Positions 52,307 to 61,772 of a stretch of 64,000 nt of DNA are shown in pieces. Each line of letters begins with the position of its first letter. Within the stretch, counting starts at the first letter, position 1. Origin of the DNA: Sphingobium wenxiniae (GTDB lineage: Bacteria; Pseudomonadota; Alphaproteobacteria; Sphingomonadales; Sphingomonadaceae); contig NZ_VLKK01000008.1 in the NCBI RefSeq assembly GCF_007830065.1, positions 1-64,000 of the forward strand, written 5' to 3'. Position numbers and translations under genes: made by a program. The notes beneath the pieces were generated by a model that worked only from the letters and a program-made list of their open reading frames with translations, was not told where the DNA came from and ran no database searches.

Positions 52307-53769
52307 CGCAGCGCCCTATTCTCGTGCTCGATGCCGGCACCACATCCACGCGGGCGATGCTATACGCGCCCGACGGCACGCGGATCGCCACGGCGCAGGC
52401 GGCCCTGACCCAATATTATCCGCATCCGGGCTGGGTCGAACATGATGCGGAGGAGATCTGGCGGCGCAGCCTCGCCTGCGCCCGCCGGATGGTGAAGCGC
52501 GCGGGCGGCGCAGACCGCATCGCCGCCATCGGCATCACCAACCAGCGTGAGACGGTGATCGCCTGGGACCGTCATAGCGCAAAGCCGCTGCACCGCGCGA
52601 TCGTCTGGCAGGATCGGCGCACCGCCGACCAGTGCGACGCCTTGCGCGAGGCAGGGCACGAACCGATGCTTGCGCGCCGCACCGGCCTTGTCGTCGATCC
52701 CTATTTCTCCGCCACCAAGATGCGCTGGCTGCTCGACCATGCTCCGGCGGTGCGGGATGCGGGCGACAGGCTTTGCCTGGGCACGGTGGAAAGCTGGCTG
52801 GTGTGGAAGCTGACCGGCGGCCTGCACGTCACCGATGCCAGCAATGCCAGCCGCACGCAGTTGATGGCGCTGGACGAGGACGGGTGGAACGCCGATCTGT
52901 GCGCGCTGTTCGGCATCCCGCGCGCCGCCCTGCCGGAAATCGTCGACAATGCCGGGGCCTTTGGAGAAACGCGGCCCGACCTCCTTGGCGCGCCGGTGGG
53001 GATCTGCGGATTGGCCGGCGACCAGCAGGCCGCGACCATCGGGCAGGCATGTCTGCGCCCCGGCGACGCCAAGGCGACGCTGGGCACGGGCGCCTTCATC
53101 CTTGCGAACATGGGAGAAGCGATGCCGGCATCGAGCCATCGGCTGCTTGGCACGCTGCTCTATCGGATCGGGAGCCGCCGCGCCTATGCTCTGGAAGGGT
53201 CGATCTTTGTCGCGGGCAGCCTGATGCAATGGCTGCGTGACCGACTGGGCCTGATAGAGAACGTGCAGGACAGCGCCGCGCTGGCCCGATCCGTGCCCGA
53301 TAATGGCGGGATATTCATGCTGCCCGCGCTGGTGGGACTGGGCGCGCCGCACTGGAAGCCGCAGGCGCGGGGCGCGATCGTCGGCCTTACGCAGGGAACC
53401 ACGCGCGCGCATATCGTTCGCGCCGCGCTTGAGTCCTTGTCGCACCAGATCCATGACCTTGCCGACGCCTTCGCGGCGGACGGGGCGCCATGGCGCGTTC
53501 TGCGGGTCGACGGAGGCATGAGCGCGAACGACTGGATCGTGCAGGACATGGCCGACATGCTGAGCCTTCCGGTCGATCGGCCCCTTGATGTCGAAACCAC
53601 AGCCTTGGGCGCCGCCATGCTGGCGGGCGTGGGCGCGGGACTGTTCGGCTCGCTGGAGGAAGCGTCCGTCATGGCGTCGCAAGCCATGCGGTTCACGCCC
53701 GCCATGGGCGTGACGAAACGGGCCGCCCGCTTGCGCGGATGGCGCGCGGTGCTGGCCGCCCATGCCTGA
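52303..53769 (+). CDS. glpK: Glycerol kinase
   Basis: 488 residues from the ATG after GGAGGAGAGGCC. LVLDAGTTSTRAML is the phosphate-1 motif, ITNQRETVIAWD and IVWQDRRT follow, then CGLAGDQQAATIGQ and VDGGMSANDWIVQDMADML. Phosphorylates glycerol to glycerol 3-phosphate, the substrate of the GlpD encoded just before it. The fructose-bisphosphate site region is not distinctive by eye. Confidence 0.95.
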   Translation: MTQRPILVLDAGTTSTRAMLYAPDGTRIATAQAALTQYYPHPGWVEHDAEEIWRRSLACARRMVKRAGGADRIAAIGITNQRETVIAWDRHSAKPLHRAIVWQDRRTADQCDALREAGHEPMLARRTGLVVDPYFSATKMRWLLDHAPAVRDAGDRLCLGTVESWLVWKLTGGLHVTDASNASRTQLMALDEDGWNADLCALFGIPRAALPEIVDNAGAFGETRPDLLGAPVGICGLAGDQQAATIGQACLRPGDAKATLGTGAFILANMGEAMPASSHRLLGTLLYRIGSRRAYALEGSIFVAGSLMQWLRDRLGLIENVQDSAALARSVPDNGGIFMLPALVGLGAPHWKPQARGAIVGLTQGTTRAHIVRAALESLSHQIHDLADAFAADGAPWRVLRVDGGMSANDWIVQDMADMLSLPVDRPLDVETTALGAAMLAGVGAGLFGSLEEASVMASQAMRFTPAMGVTKRAARLRGWRAVLAAHA

Positions 53770-53857
53770 CCCCTGCGCGACAGGATGGGCGCGGGCGCAT
53801 ATTTGCGGGACCGTCGTGAGCATATGTTAACCAGCAGCGGTTAGCAGAGTCCGCGAC

Positions 53858-55633
53858 ATGCGGCCCTCTCCTCGCCTCCTTTCCCTGCTTGCGCCAGTGC
53901 TGATCGGGGGCATCTATTTTCTGGCCGCTTCCATTTCGCTCATCCTGTCGCGCTTTGAAGGCGGCATTGCGTTCATCTGGGGGGCGAATGCCCTTTTGAT
54001 GGCGCAATTGCTGACGTCGCAGCGCATCTACTGGTTTCGCGCGATCCTGGCCTGCGCGCTGGCGAGCGCCGTTTCCACGGCCCTGTTCGGCATGGGGCCG
54101 GCCGCGGCGATTCCCATGATGCTGATGAACATGGCTGAATCATTGGCGGTGGCGATGATCTGCCGGCATTATGCGTCCGGCCGGAACATCATGGTCGCCC
54201 TGGTCCCATTGGCGATCTTCGTGGGCGCGTTGTGCGGCGTGAACGCTTTGGCAGGTTTGGGGTCCGCGCTGGTCGCCTCTCATCTGACCTCCGTGTCCTT
54301 CGGCGCCAGCTGGCTGCAATGGTATTGGGGCCATGTGCTGGGCGGCCTGATCTGCACGCCGGTGCTCGTCATGCTGATGCAGGGCGAATGGTCGCGATGG
54401 TTCCGCGCCACGTCCCCGCGCCTTCGGCTGGAAGCGCTTGGTCTGCTGCTCCTGTTGGGAGGGGTGACCTGCTATATATTCTATCAGGATCGCTATCCGT
54501 TGCTGTTCGTGCCGCTTCTCCCGCTGGTCATCATTTCCTTTCGCGCGGGCCATCACGGGGCCGCGGCGTCGATCATCGTCCTTGCCACAGTGGGCGGCGC
54601 GACGTCGGCGCTCAGCGACGGCTATCTGTCGTCGATCGCCGTGTCGCCCGGAGCAAAGACCCAGTTCTTCCAGATCTATCTGGCTTTCAGCTTTCTCCTG
54701 TCCCTTCCCGTGGCGGCCGAATTGAACGGGCGGCGCAGGCTGTTCCAGATGCTGCGCGAAAGCGAGGCGCGATACCGCATCATCGCGGAGCATTGCGGCG
54801 ACATGGTGCTGAACCTCGGCACCGACGGGCGGATCGGCTATGCATCGCCGTCCGTGCTGGAACAGATCGGCTGCGCGCCGTCCCTGTTGATCGGCCAGCC
54901 GGCGGCCGACTTGATCCATCCCAAGGACAGGGCGCTTGTGGCCGCTGCCTGCCGCCGCGCGCTGGAGAAGCCGCGCGACATCCATCGGGTCGAATTCCGC
55001 CTGCTTCGCGCCGTCGATGATCTTGACTGGTATGAGATGGTGGCGCGCGCCGTCATGGATGAGCAGGACGACGCAACAGGCATCGTGTGCACCATTCGGG
55101 ACATGTCCCGCCACAAGGCGCGCCAGCACGCGTTGCAGCAGGTGGCGTCCCATGATTCACTGACAGGCGCCGCGAGCCGCCGGGCCTTTCTGGAGCGGCT
55201 GGAGATGGAAATCGGCCGGCTGGGAGGCCGCGACCAATCCTGCCTGCTGCTGCTGGACCTCGACCATTTCAAGGCGGTCAACGACTCTCACGGTCATGCC
55301 GCCGGCGACAGGGTCCTGGCCGCTTTCGTGGAGCGTCTGAAGCCCGGTTTGCGGAGCAAGGACTGCATCGGGCGTCTGGGCGGCGAGGAATTTGCCATCC
55401 TGCTGGCGGATATGGATATCCACCGGGCCAGCGCCGTTTGCGAAAGATTGCGCCGCATGGTGGCGGATGAGCCGGTCCATCTTTCCACAGGGCAAAGCGT
55501 GACCGTGACGTTCAGCGCGGGGCTGGTCGAACTGGACGGCGTTGCGAACGCGGCGGCCATGCTGGAGGCAGCGGACAAGGCGCTTTACCGCGCCAAGAAC
55601 AGCGGCCGCAACTGCCTGCATCTGGCGGCCTGA
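53858..55633 (+). CDS. MASE1-PAS-GGDEF diguanylate cyclase
   Basis: 591 residues. N-terminal MASE1-like sensor with about eight helices (15-290), a PAS domain (about 300-420, LRESEARYRIIAEHCGDMVLN), and a GGDEF domain with active-site RLGGEEFAIL. Five residues before it, RSKD is an intact I-site for product inhibition. Makes the second messenger c-di-GMP in response to an unknown membrane or redox cue. Alone after the glp genes; two PilZ proteins elsewhere in the window are possible receivers. Confidence 0.9.
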   Translation: MRPSPRLLSLLAPVLIGGIYFLAASISLILSRFEGGIAFIWGANALLMAQLLTSQRIYWFRAILACALASAVSTALFGMGPAAAIPMMLMNMAESLAVAMICRHYASGRNIMVALVPLAIFVGALCGVNALAGLGSALVASHLTSVSFGASWLQWYWGHVLGGLICTPVLVMLMQGEWSRWFRATSPRLRLEALGLLLLLGGVTCYIFYQDRYPLLFVPLLPLVIISFRAGHHGAAASIIVLATVGGATSALSDGYLSSIAVSPGAKTQFFQIYLAFSFLLSLPVAAELNGRRRLFQMLRESEARYRIIAEHCGDMVLNLGTDGRIGYASPSVLEQIGCAPSLLIGQPAADLIHPKDRALVAAACRRALEKPRDIHRVEFRLLRAVDDLDWYEMVARAVMDEQDDATGIVCTIRDMSRHKARQHALQQVASHDSLTGAASRRAFLERLEMEIGRLGGRDQSCLLLLDLDHFKAVNDSHGHAAGDRVLAAFVERLKPGLRSKDCIGRLGGEEFAILLADMDIHRASAVCERLRRMVADEPVHLSTGQSVTVTFSAGLVELDGVANAAAMLEAADKALYRAKNSGRNCLHLAA

Positions 55634-55723
55634 TCCGAAGCGGTTTCCGCCTTCGCTTCTCCCGCGAAAAAGTCGAGATGATATGTTGTAACCTTGCCTG
55701 TTATCGCCTATGTAGCGCTCACC

Positions 55724-56101
55724 ATGCAATCCCGCCTTCGCCAAGCCCTGTTGACAGGCCGGATCGACCGGATCGCCATGGGCCTGTCCGGACTATGCGT
55801 TGCCCATTGCTTCGCCACGGCGCTGATTCTGGGCCTGCTTGCATCGGCCGGCGGCTTTTTCGCAAGCCCGCTATTTCACGAAACCGGGCTGGTGCTTGCG
55901 ATCCTGCTGGGAGCGGTCGCGCTGGGACATGGGGCGGTGGTGCATGGTTTCATGATGCCCGCCGCGATCGGTTCGCTCGGTCTGGGCATCATGGCGGGCG
56001 CCCTGACCATGGATCACGGGTTGCAGGAAAGCGTCTATACCTTGCTGGGCGTAGGCATTCTGGCGCTTGGCCACGATCTCAACCATCGCGCGGGCCGGTA
56101 A
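55724..56101 (+). CDS. MerC-domain small membrane protein
   Basis: 125 residues, four helices, with the signature GLSGLCVAHCFATALILG early on, where two Cys flank a Val-Ala-His triplet in helix 1. MerC carries Hg2+ in mercury-resistance operons, but chromosomal relatives without merA/merT, as here, are uncharacterised and may handle other metals. The His-rich LGHGAVVHGFMMP and MDHG segments suit metal contacts. The upstream in-frame TTG at 55694 is a possible start. Confidence 0.75.
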   Translation: MQSRLRQALLTGRIDRIAMGLSGLCVAHCFATALILGLLASAGGFFASPLFHETGLVLAILLGAVALGHGAVVHGFMMPAAIGSLGLGIMAGALTMDHGLQESVYTLLGVGILALGHDLNHRAGR

Positions 56102-56182
56102 GCGTCCGCGAAGGGGCGGCGGGCAAAGCCGCTTCCGATCATCGTCTATCCATGCCGGCCCTGTCCGGATCGGCGGACGCGC

Positions 56183-57166
56183 TCAGCTATCCTTGCGGTC
56201 CAGCCGATGTTCGCCCTTCACCCAGCGGACGGTGCCCGTGCTGGCGCGCATCACGACGCTTTCCGTGGTGAGATGGCCGCCCGGAAGCCGCTTGACCCCG
56301 TCCAGCAGCGATCCGTCCGTCACGCCCGTCGCCGCGAAGATGCAGTCGCCCTTCGCAAGCTCCTTGAGGTCGTAGACCTTGTCGAGATCGGTGATGCCCC
56401 ATTTGCGCGCGCGTGCGCGCTCGTCATCGTTGCGGAACAACAGCTTGCCCTTGAACTGCCCGCCGACGCAGCGCAGGGCGGCGCAGGCCAGAACGCCTTC
56501 GGGCGCGCCGCCCGAACCCATATACATGTCGATGGTCGTTTCCGGATCGGTCGTGGCGATCACGCCCGCCACATCGCCATCGGGGATCAGCATGATGCCG
56601 CAGCCGATCGCCCGCAGTTCCGCGATCAGCTTTTCATGGCGCGGACGGTCCAGCACGCACACGATGATGTCGCCCGGCTCCACGCCCTTGGCCTTCGCCA
56701 CGGCCTCGACATTGTCCTTCACCGGCCTGTTGAGGTCGATGATGCCGTCCGGATAACCCGGCCCTACGGCCAGCTTTTCCATATAGACGTCGGGCGCGTT
56801 CAGCAGGCCGCCTTCTTCCGAGATCGCCAGCACCGCCAGCGCATTGGGGCCGGCCTTGGCCGTGATGGTCGTGCCTTCCAGCGGATCGAGCGCGATGTCG
56901 ATCTTTGGACCCGTGCCGATGGCATTGCCGACCTTTTCACCGATATAGAGCATGGGCGCTTCGTCCCGCTCGCCTTCGCCGATGACGACGGTGCCGTCCA
57001 TGTAGAGATCGTTGAACGCCATGCGCATGGCTTCGACGGCGGCGGCGTCGGCGGCCTTTTCATCGCCGCGCCCGATCAGCTTTGAGGCCGCGATGGCGGC
57101 GGCTTCGGTCACGCGCACCATTTCCAGCACCAGAACGCGATCGAGAATCGAGCTAGCCTGCACCAT
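56183..57166 (-). CDS. glpX: Class II fructose-1,6-bisphosphatase GlpX
   Basis: 327 residues. Start ATG 57166 with AAGAGGA 6-7 bases upstream; the ATG two codons earlier is too close to that site. Markers: GRGDEKAADAAAVEAMR, VVIGEGERDEAPMLYIGE, DPLEGTT (Mg2+/phosphate site), and MGSGGAPEGVLACAALR. Gluconeogenic phosphatase. It lies downstream of hom in the same direction but separated by a small gene on the other strand. Confidence 0.95.
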   Translation of the reverse strand: MVQASSILDRVLVLEMVRVTEAAAIAASKLIGRGDEKAADAAAVEAMRMAFNDLYMDGTVVIGEGERDEAPMLYIGEKVGNAIGTGPKIDIALDPLEGTTITAKAGPNALAVLAISEEGGLLNAPDVYMEKLAVGPGYPDGIIDLNRPVKDNVEAVAKAKGVEPGDIIVCVLDRPRHEKLIAELRAIGCGIMLIPDGDVAGVIATTDPETTIDMYMGSGGAPEGVLACAALRCVGGQFKGKLLFRNDDERARARKWGITDLDKVYDLKELAKGDCIFAATGVTDGSLLDGVKRLPGGHLTTESVVMRASTGTVRWVKGEHRLDRKDS

Positions 57167-57321
57167 GTCCATTCCTCTTTTGAGCGGTATTTGGACAGGG
57201 CGATAGGGGGTCGGCTTTACCTTGTCGAGCCATGTGTCGAATATGCGCCTCCTTTTGGCGGCATGATGCAACAGATGGCCGTTTCCGTGCGTTGCCATCT
57301 CCGAAAAAAAGGGGCCGCTAC

Positions 57322-57633
57322 ATGATAGTTGCGTTGATCGTCGCCAGTCTTGCCGCCGGATCTCCCGCATCGGCATCCGTCCATTCCATGGGCCGCGCCA
57401 GTCCCTGCCAGGCGGTGCCCGCGCTGTGCCTGAAGTCCGGCCGGGAAGAGTCCTTTCGCATAACGGAGGAAACGGCGCCCGGCGTGGACAACAAGATGCG
57501 CGCTTATGGATTCGACGCCCGGCCATGCCGGATCATCGGCAATCTGGATTGCCCCAAACGCGCCAACCGCACGCTGTTCCGGCTGGGGGAGCCGGTCGAG
57601 GATACCCTGCTGCGTTCGTTCCGGGCGCGCTGA
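57322..57633 (+). CDS. Small secreted Cys-containing protein of unknown function
   Basis: 103 residues from the ATG after AAAAAGGGGCCGCTAC. A signal peptide MIVALIVASLAAGSPASA is followed by a mature part with four Cys (SPCQAVPALCLKSG and ARPCRIIGNLDC), which may form two disulfides in the periplasm. No known domain. It sits head-on between hom and glpX on the opposite strand. Confidence 0.6.
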   Translation: MIVALIVASLAAGSPASASVHSMGRASPCQAVPALCLKSGREESFRITEETAPGVDNKMRAYGFDARPCRIIGNLDCPKRANRTLFRLGEPVEDTLLRSFRAR

Positions 57634-57645
57634 CCGGATCGGCCT

Positions 57646-58950
57646 TCAATCAAGGATGTGCATGACCATCGGCGTCCCGAGCAGGCTGTCCGATCCGGCA
57701 AGGCGATCGAGCGTCTCGCATATGCAGCGCTCTTCACCGGCATGCGTGACGATCGCCATCAGCACGCCGTCCTGCTGGTTGGCGCCGCGCTGGATCATGC
57801 TTTCGATGGACACACCCGCGTCGCGCGTCGCGGCGGCGATTTCCGCGAGGACGCCGGGCCGGTCCTGCACCTTGAAGCGCAGATAGCTGCGCCCGATGCG
57901 CCGCCCGGCGTCGGCCGGCTTTTGCAGACTGAGCGCGGCCACCGGCATGGCGAAGGCGTCGCCATATTCGTCGCGCGCGACGTCGATCAGGTCGGCAACG
58001 ACCGCCGAAGCCGTCGGGCCTTCGCCCGCCCCGCGTCCCTGGAAGAACAGGCGGCCGACGAAATTTCCTTCCGCCACCACGGCATTGAGCGATCCGTCGA
58101 CATGGGCAAGGGGATGATCGGTCGGAACCAGCATGGGATGAACGCGCTGGAACAGCCCGTCAGGCCCGTTTTCGGCCACGCCGACCAGGCGGATGCGATA
58201 GCCCAGCGCGGCCGCTTCGGCGATATCGGCGGCGATCACGTCGCGGATGCCTGTGACGGCGACATTGCCGAAATCGAGTTCGGTGCCGAACGCCAAGCTG
58301 GCGAGAATGGTGAGCTTGTGGGCCGCGTCCACGCCGTCGATGTCGAAGCCGGGATCGGCCTCTGCATATCCCAGTTCCTGCGCCTCCTTCAGCACATCGT
58401 CGAATCCGCGCCCTTCCTTCTCCATGGTCGTGAGGATGTAGTTGCAGGTTCCGTTGAGGATGCCATAGACCCGGCTGATCTCATTGGCCGCGGCGCCTTC
58501 GCGCAGACCCTTGATGACGGGGATGCCTCCGGCGACGGCGGCTTCATATTTGAGCGCGATGCCCGTCTTTTCCGCAAGCGCGGCCAGATCGAGGCCATGA
58601 TGCGCCAGCATCGCCTTGTTCGCCGTGACGAAGGGCTTGCCCGCCGCAAGGCATTGCCGCGCCAGCGTCAGCGCCGGTCCGTCGGCGCCGCCGATCAGTT
58701 CGACCACCACGTCGATGTCTTCGCGCGCCGCCAACGTGGTCATGTCGTCCACCCATTCATAGGGGGACAGGTCGACGCCCCGGTCCTTGTTCCGGTCCCG
58801 CGCGGAGATCGCGGCCACCTGAATCGTGCGGCCCGCGCGACGGGCGATCAGATTTCCGTTGGTCTGGAGCAACCGGATGACGCCGCCGCCCACGGTCCCC
58901 AGGCCAACCAGCGCGACGCGCAGCGGGGCATGGGGGTGCAGATTTGTCAT
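57646..58950 (-). CDS. hom: Homoserine dehydrogenase
   Basis: 434 residues. NAD(P) motif VALVGLGTVGGGVIRLL, catalytic domain with GGIPVIKGLREGAAANEI, then LNGTCNYILTTME, and a C-terminal ACT domain (DRPGVLAEIAAATRDAGVSIES) for threonine feedback. Converts aspartate semialdehyde to homoserine for Thr/Met synthesis. Upstream is the periplasmic hypothetical protein gene in the same direction. Confidence 0.95.
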   Translation of the reverse strand: MTNLHPHAPLRVALVGLGTVGGGVIRLLQTNGNLIARRAGRTIQVAAISARDRNKDRGVDLSPYEWVDDMTTLAAREDIDVVVELIGGADGPALTLARQCLAAGKPFVTANKAMLAHHGLDLAALAEKTGIALKYEAAVAGGIPVIKGLREGAAANEISRVYGILNGTCNYILTTMEKEGRGFDDVLKEAQELGYAEADPGFDIDGVDAAHKLTILASLAFGTELDFGNVAVTGIRDVIAADIAEAAALGYRIRLVGVAENGPDGLFQRVHPMLVPTDHPLAHVDGSLNAVVAEGNFVGRLFFQGRGAGEGPTASAVVADLIDVARDEYGDAFAMPVAALSLQKPADAGRRIGRSYLRFKVQDRPGVLAEIAAATRDAGVSIESMIQRGANQQDGVLMAIVTHAGEERCICETLDRLAGSDSLLGTPMVMHILD

Positions 58951-59035
58951 GGCCTATCCTCATCTTCCAGCAGGTCAGGGCCGCGCTGATAGCGGCCCGG
59001 GCGTCATAGTCCAAGGAAAAGCGGGAGCGGACAGC

Positions 59036-59923
59036 TTAGCCGGGGCGCCGCGTCCTTTCGCAACGGCCCAGCGCCTGCACGATCAGCTGATAGTCCGCGC
59101 GGGCGGCTTCGGCATCGACGGGCGCCAATGTCCGCACCGACTGGAGCGGGAGCGCGGGCGGGAGGGCGCAGGCCAGCCGATACCACAGCAGGCTGCCCGG
59201 CTGCGGCGGGCGGGCCGCTTCATCGACGATTTCGCCGAGTGCCACGGCCCATCGCGGTTCCTGACCGGGCCGCCTTACGATGGAAAGGGACACAGGCTCG
59301 CCATTTTCGGTCCGGAGAAAGATCTGCGTTTCTCCTTCCCCCGTGATCGTGCCGGATACATGGAAGGCGTCGCCCAATCCCAGGATGCGTGGCGGCGCAT
59401 CGGGCGAAACCAAAGCGGAAACGATGCCTTTCACCTGCTCCATTTCAGCGGAAGACGCTGGAATCTGCGCATCTCGTGAGATCAGCTGAAGTTCTCCCGG
59501 ACGAACGCCCTGCTTTGCGAACAGGAGCATGTGCGCCTTTTTCAGCTTGGCTACTTTCCCGCGAGCGTCGAGCGGGGCGTCATACAGATAGGTTACGGCA
59601 GGGCTGATGCCTCCCTCTCCGCGAATCAGCGACGCCACATCGGCCTCGATATAGAGCCGCCGATAGCCCGCCGGCACATTTCCCGCCCGCGCGGCGGGCA
59701 AGGCCATGCTGTTGCGGATACGCACATGCACGATGACGGACGCTGCGTCGGCAAGATCGACAAGGTCCGCATAGGAGAGCGCCGGAGACGCAGCGGACGG
59801 CGGGGCAGATGAAGCGGCGTGGGCGAGGGGACTTCCCCAAATCAAAGGGTTTGCGACGGAAATGAGGCAGGCCCAGAGGAATTTTTCTAACTTGCCGGTA
59901 GATTTCGTTGTCTTGTTCGTCAT
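59036..59923 (-). CDS. Periplasmic hypothetical protein
   Basis: 295 residues. Lys-rich head and hydrophobic stretch FLWACLISVANPLIWGSPLAHA form a signal peptide. The mature part has Ala-rich segments and beta-like blocks (SVIVHVRIRNSMAL, TQIFLRTENGEPVSLSIVRRPG) but no domain I recognise. Similar proteins occur in sphingomonads next to hom or tonB. Divergent from tonB with a 252-base gap. Confidence 0.7.
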   Translation of the reverse strand: MTNKTTKSTGKLEKFLWACLISVANPLIWGSPLAHAASSAPPSAASPALSYADLVDLADAASVIVHVRIRNSMALPAARAGNVPAGYRRLYIEADVASLIRGEGGISPAVTYLYDAPLDARGKVAKLKKAHMLLFAKQGVRPGELQLISRDAQIPASSAEMEQVKGIVSALVSPDAPPRILGLGDAFHVSGTITGEGETQIFLRTENGEPVSLSIVRRPGQEPRWAVALGEIVDEAARPPQPGSLLWYRLACALPPALPLQSVRTLAPVDAEAARADYQLIVQALGRCERTRRPG

Positions 59924-60175
59924 ATGCTGTCAGTCCGTTGCATCAATGTCACACGCAAGCCATTCCAGGGCGACATGCCAGGATTGTTTGTAAACGCAAA
60001 CGGGTGAAGCGATAAAGCGTTTGCGTGGCGGAAGATGCCGCGATAGGAATTTGAAGGGTAGCAAATGGGACGGATATAGGCCAATGATGACCGGGAGGCC
60101 CCGGACATCTTGGGTCGTTTTGACTGATTTGCATAATAACAACCAGTAAGCTGAGTTAAGGAGTGTCGTTGCCGA

Positions 60176-60829
60176 ATGGCCTATGCTGACCACTCGCAAG
60201 GATCGAGTCGCACGATCTCGATCATTATCGTCGCCCTGATTCACGCTGTTCTCGGCTATGCCTTCGTCACCGGTCTTGGCATGAAATATGTCAAAAAGGC
60301 GGCGGAACAGCTGAATGTGATCGACGTGAAAGAGGAACCGCCGCCACCTGATGAGGAGCCGCCGCCGCCTCCGCCGGAACAACCGGTCGAGCCTCCGCCG
60401 GTCGTTGCTCCTCCGCCGATCGTGCAGACGCCGGCCCCCGCGCCGCCGATCCAGACCGTGCGCACGCCTCCGCCGGTGTTCAATCCGGTTCCGGTTGCGG
60501 CCCCCCCGCCGCCACCGCCTCCGCCGGCCGTCGCAGCGACCCGTGCTACACCGCGTAGTGCGCCGGGTAGCTGGCTCAGCGACGCCGACTATCCCAGCCG
60601 CGCGCAGCGTGAAGAACGTTCGGGCACGGCCGGTTTCAGGCTGGAGATCGGGCCGGACGGCCGCGTGACGAGTTGCACGATCACCTCTTCCACCGGTCAT
60701 AGCGATCTTGACGAGGCGACTTGCCGTCTTCTGCCGAAGCGCGCCAGGTTCAAGCCCGCCAAGGGTTCGAACGGCGAAGAGATGGCGGATACGTATAATG
60801 GCCGCATCACCTGGCGGTTGCCGGAGTAA
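60176..60829 (+). CDS. tonB: TonB energy transducer
   Basis: 217 residues. One N-terminal helix (SIIIVALIHAVLGYAFVTG), a periplasmic Pro/Glu-rich spacer (PPPPDEEPPPPPPEQPV), and a C-terminal TonB domain with YPSRAQREERSGTAGFRLEI and W-R-L at the end. Carries proton-motive energy from ExbB/ExbD to outer-membrane receptors such as the one at 5.3 kb. AAGGAG lies about 13 bases before the ATG. First of four genes in this block. Confidence 0.92.
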   Translation: MAYADHSQGSSRTISIIIVALIHAVLGYAFVTGLGMKYVKKAAEQLNVIDVKEEPPPPDEEPPPPPPEQPVEPPPVVAPPPIVQTPAPAPPIQTVRTPPPVFNPVPVAAPPPPPPPPAVAATRATPRSAPGSWLSDADYPSRAQREERSGTAGFRLEIGPDGRVTSCTITSSTGHSDLDEATCRLLPKRARFKPAKGSNGEEMADTYNGRITWRLPE

Positions 60830-60903
60830 TTCAGTGATGGGAAGGCCGGCACCCCGCGCCGCCTTCCCTTTCTTACGATCTATTTGAGAGGGAAGTCTTG
60901 AAC

Positions 60904-61662
60904 ATGTTGATGTCTATCGCAGCGGCCGCCGCCCCAAAGGCGGCCAATCCCTACGGTCTGATGGAAGCCCTCGAGCAGGGCGGCGTCATTGCCTGGACCG
61001 TCTTCCTCATCCTTTGCGTCATGTCGGTCGGCACCTTCTACATCCTGTTCACCAAGCTGATCGAACAGCAGAAGGTCATCAGCCAGGGCAGGAAGGTCCG
61101 CGCGACCTTCTGGCGCGCGGCCAGCCTGAAGGAAGGCGCGGCGAAGCTGGAAAAGAATTCGGCCTACAAGCAGATCGTCGATGACGGTATCAAGGCCCAG
61201 GAAGAACACACAAAGCTGACCGATCCGGTTGAAGCGCACGACTGGCTGCACGGCTCGCTCGCGCGTTCGGAAGCCCAGATCAACTCCAGCCTGGGCGGCG
61301 GTCTCGCCTTCCTCGCGACCGTCGGGGCGACCTCGCCGTTCATCGGTCTGTTCGGTACGGTCATCGGCATCTACCGCGCTCTGATCAAGATCGGTGCGGC
61401 CGGTCAGGCGTCGATCGACGCGGTCGCAGGGCCGGTCGGTGAAGCGCTCATCATGACCGCTCTGGGTCTGGCCGTGGCCGTTCCCGCGGTGCTTGCCTAC
61501 AACTTCCTGCAGCGCCGCAACAAGTCGATCGCCGAGCAGCTCAACAGCTTCACCGTCGATCTGCTGGCTTACCTGGTTTCGAACGGCGCCGTCCGTCCGT
61601 CTCTGGCGGCTGCTCCGGTCGCTCCTGCTGCCAAGCCGGCCGCCGCGCCGACCAAGGCCTGA
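60904..61662 (+). CDS. exbB: ExbB motor protein
   Basis: 252 residues from ATG 60904 with GAGAGGGAAG upstream; the TTG at 60898 is too close to that site. Helix 1 VIAWTVFLILCVMSVGTFYILF, then the MotA/TolQ/ExbB core (GLAFLATVGATSPFIGLFGTV) and helices 2-3 ending VAVPAVLAYNFL. The C-terminal 25 residues are Ala/Pro/Lys-rich. Forms the pentameric channel core of the Ton motor. Confidence 0.93.
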   Translation: MLMSIAAAAAPKAANPYGLMEALEQGGVIAWTVFLILCVMSVGTFYILFTKLIEQQKVISQGRKVRATFWRAASLKEGAAKLEKNSAYKQIVDDGIKAQEEHTKLTDPVEAHDWLHGSLARSEAQINSSLGGGLAFLATVGATSPFIGLFGTVIGIYRALIKIGAAGQASIDAVAGPVGEALIMTALGLAVAVPAVLAYNFLQRRNKSIAEQLNSFTVDLLAYLVSNGAVRPSLAAAPVAPAAKPAAAPTKA

Positions 61663-61672
61663 TCGCCTGAAG

Positions 61673-61721
61673 GGCCGGTCGGGACCGGCGGACGGCTGCG
61701 ACCGTCCGGTCCCGACCGGCC
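61673..61721 (+). other. Long hairpin between exbB and exbD1
   Basis: 16-base arms GGCCGGTCGGGACCGG (61673-61688) and its complement (61706-61721) with a further inner GGACGG/CCGTCC pairing. No T run follows. It may slow or process the mRNA so that more ExbB than ExbD is made, which suits the known 5:2 motor stoichiometry. Confidence 0.65.
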
Positions 61722-61772
61722 ATGGGCCTCGCGTAACGGGGCACCATCGAGACGCATGTTAGGATATTATCA

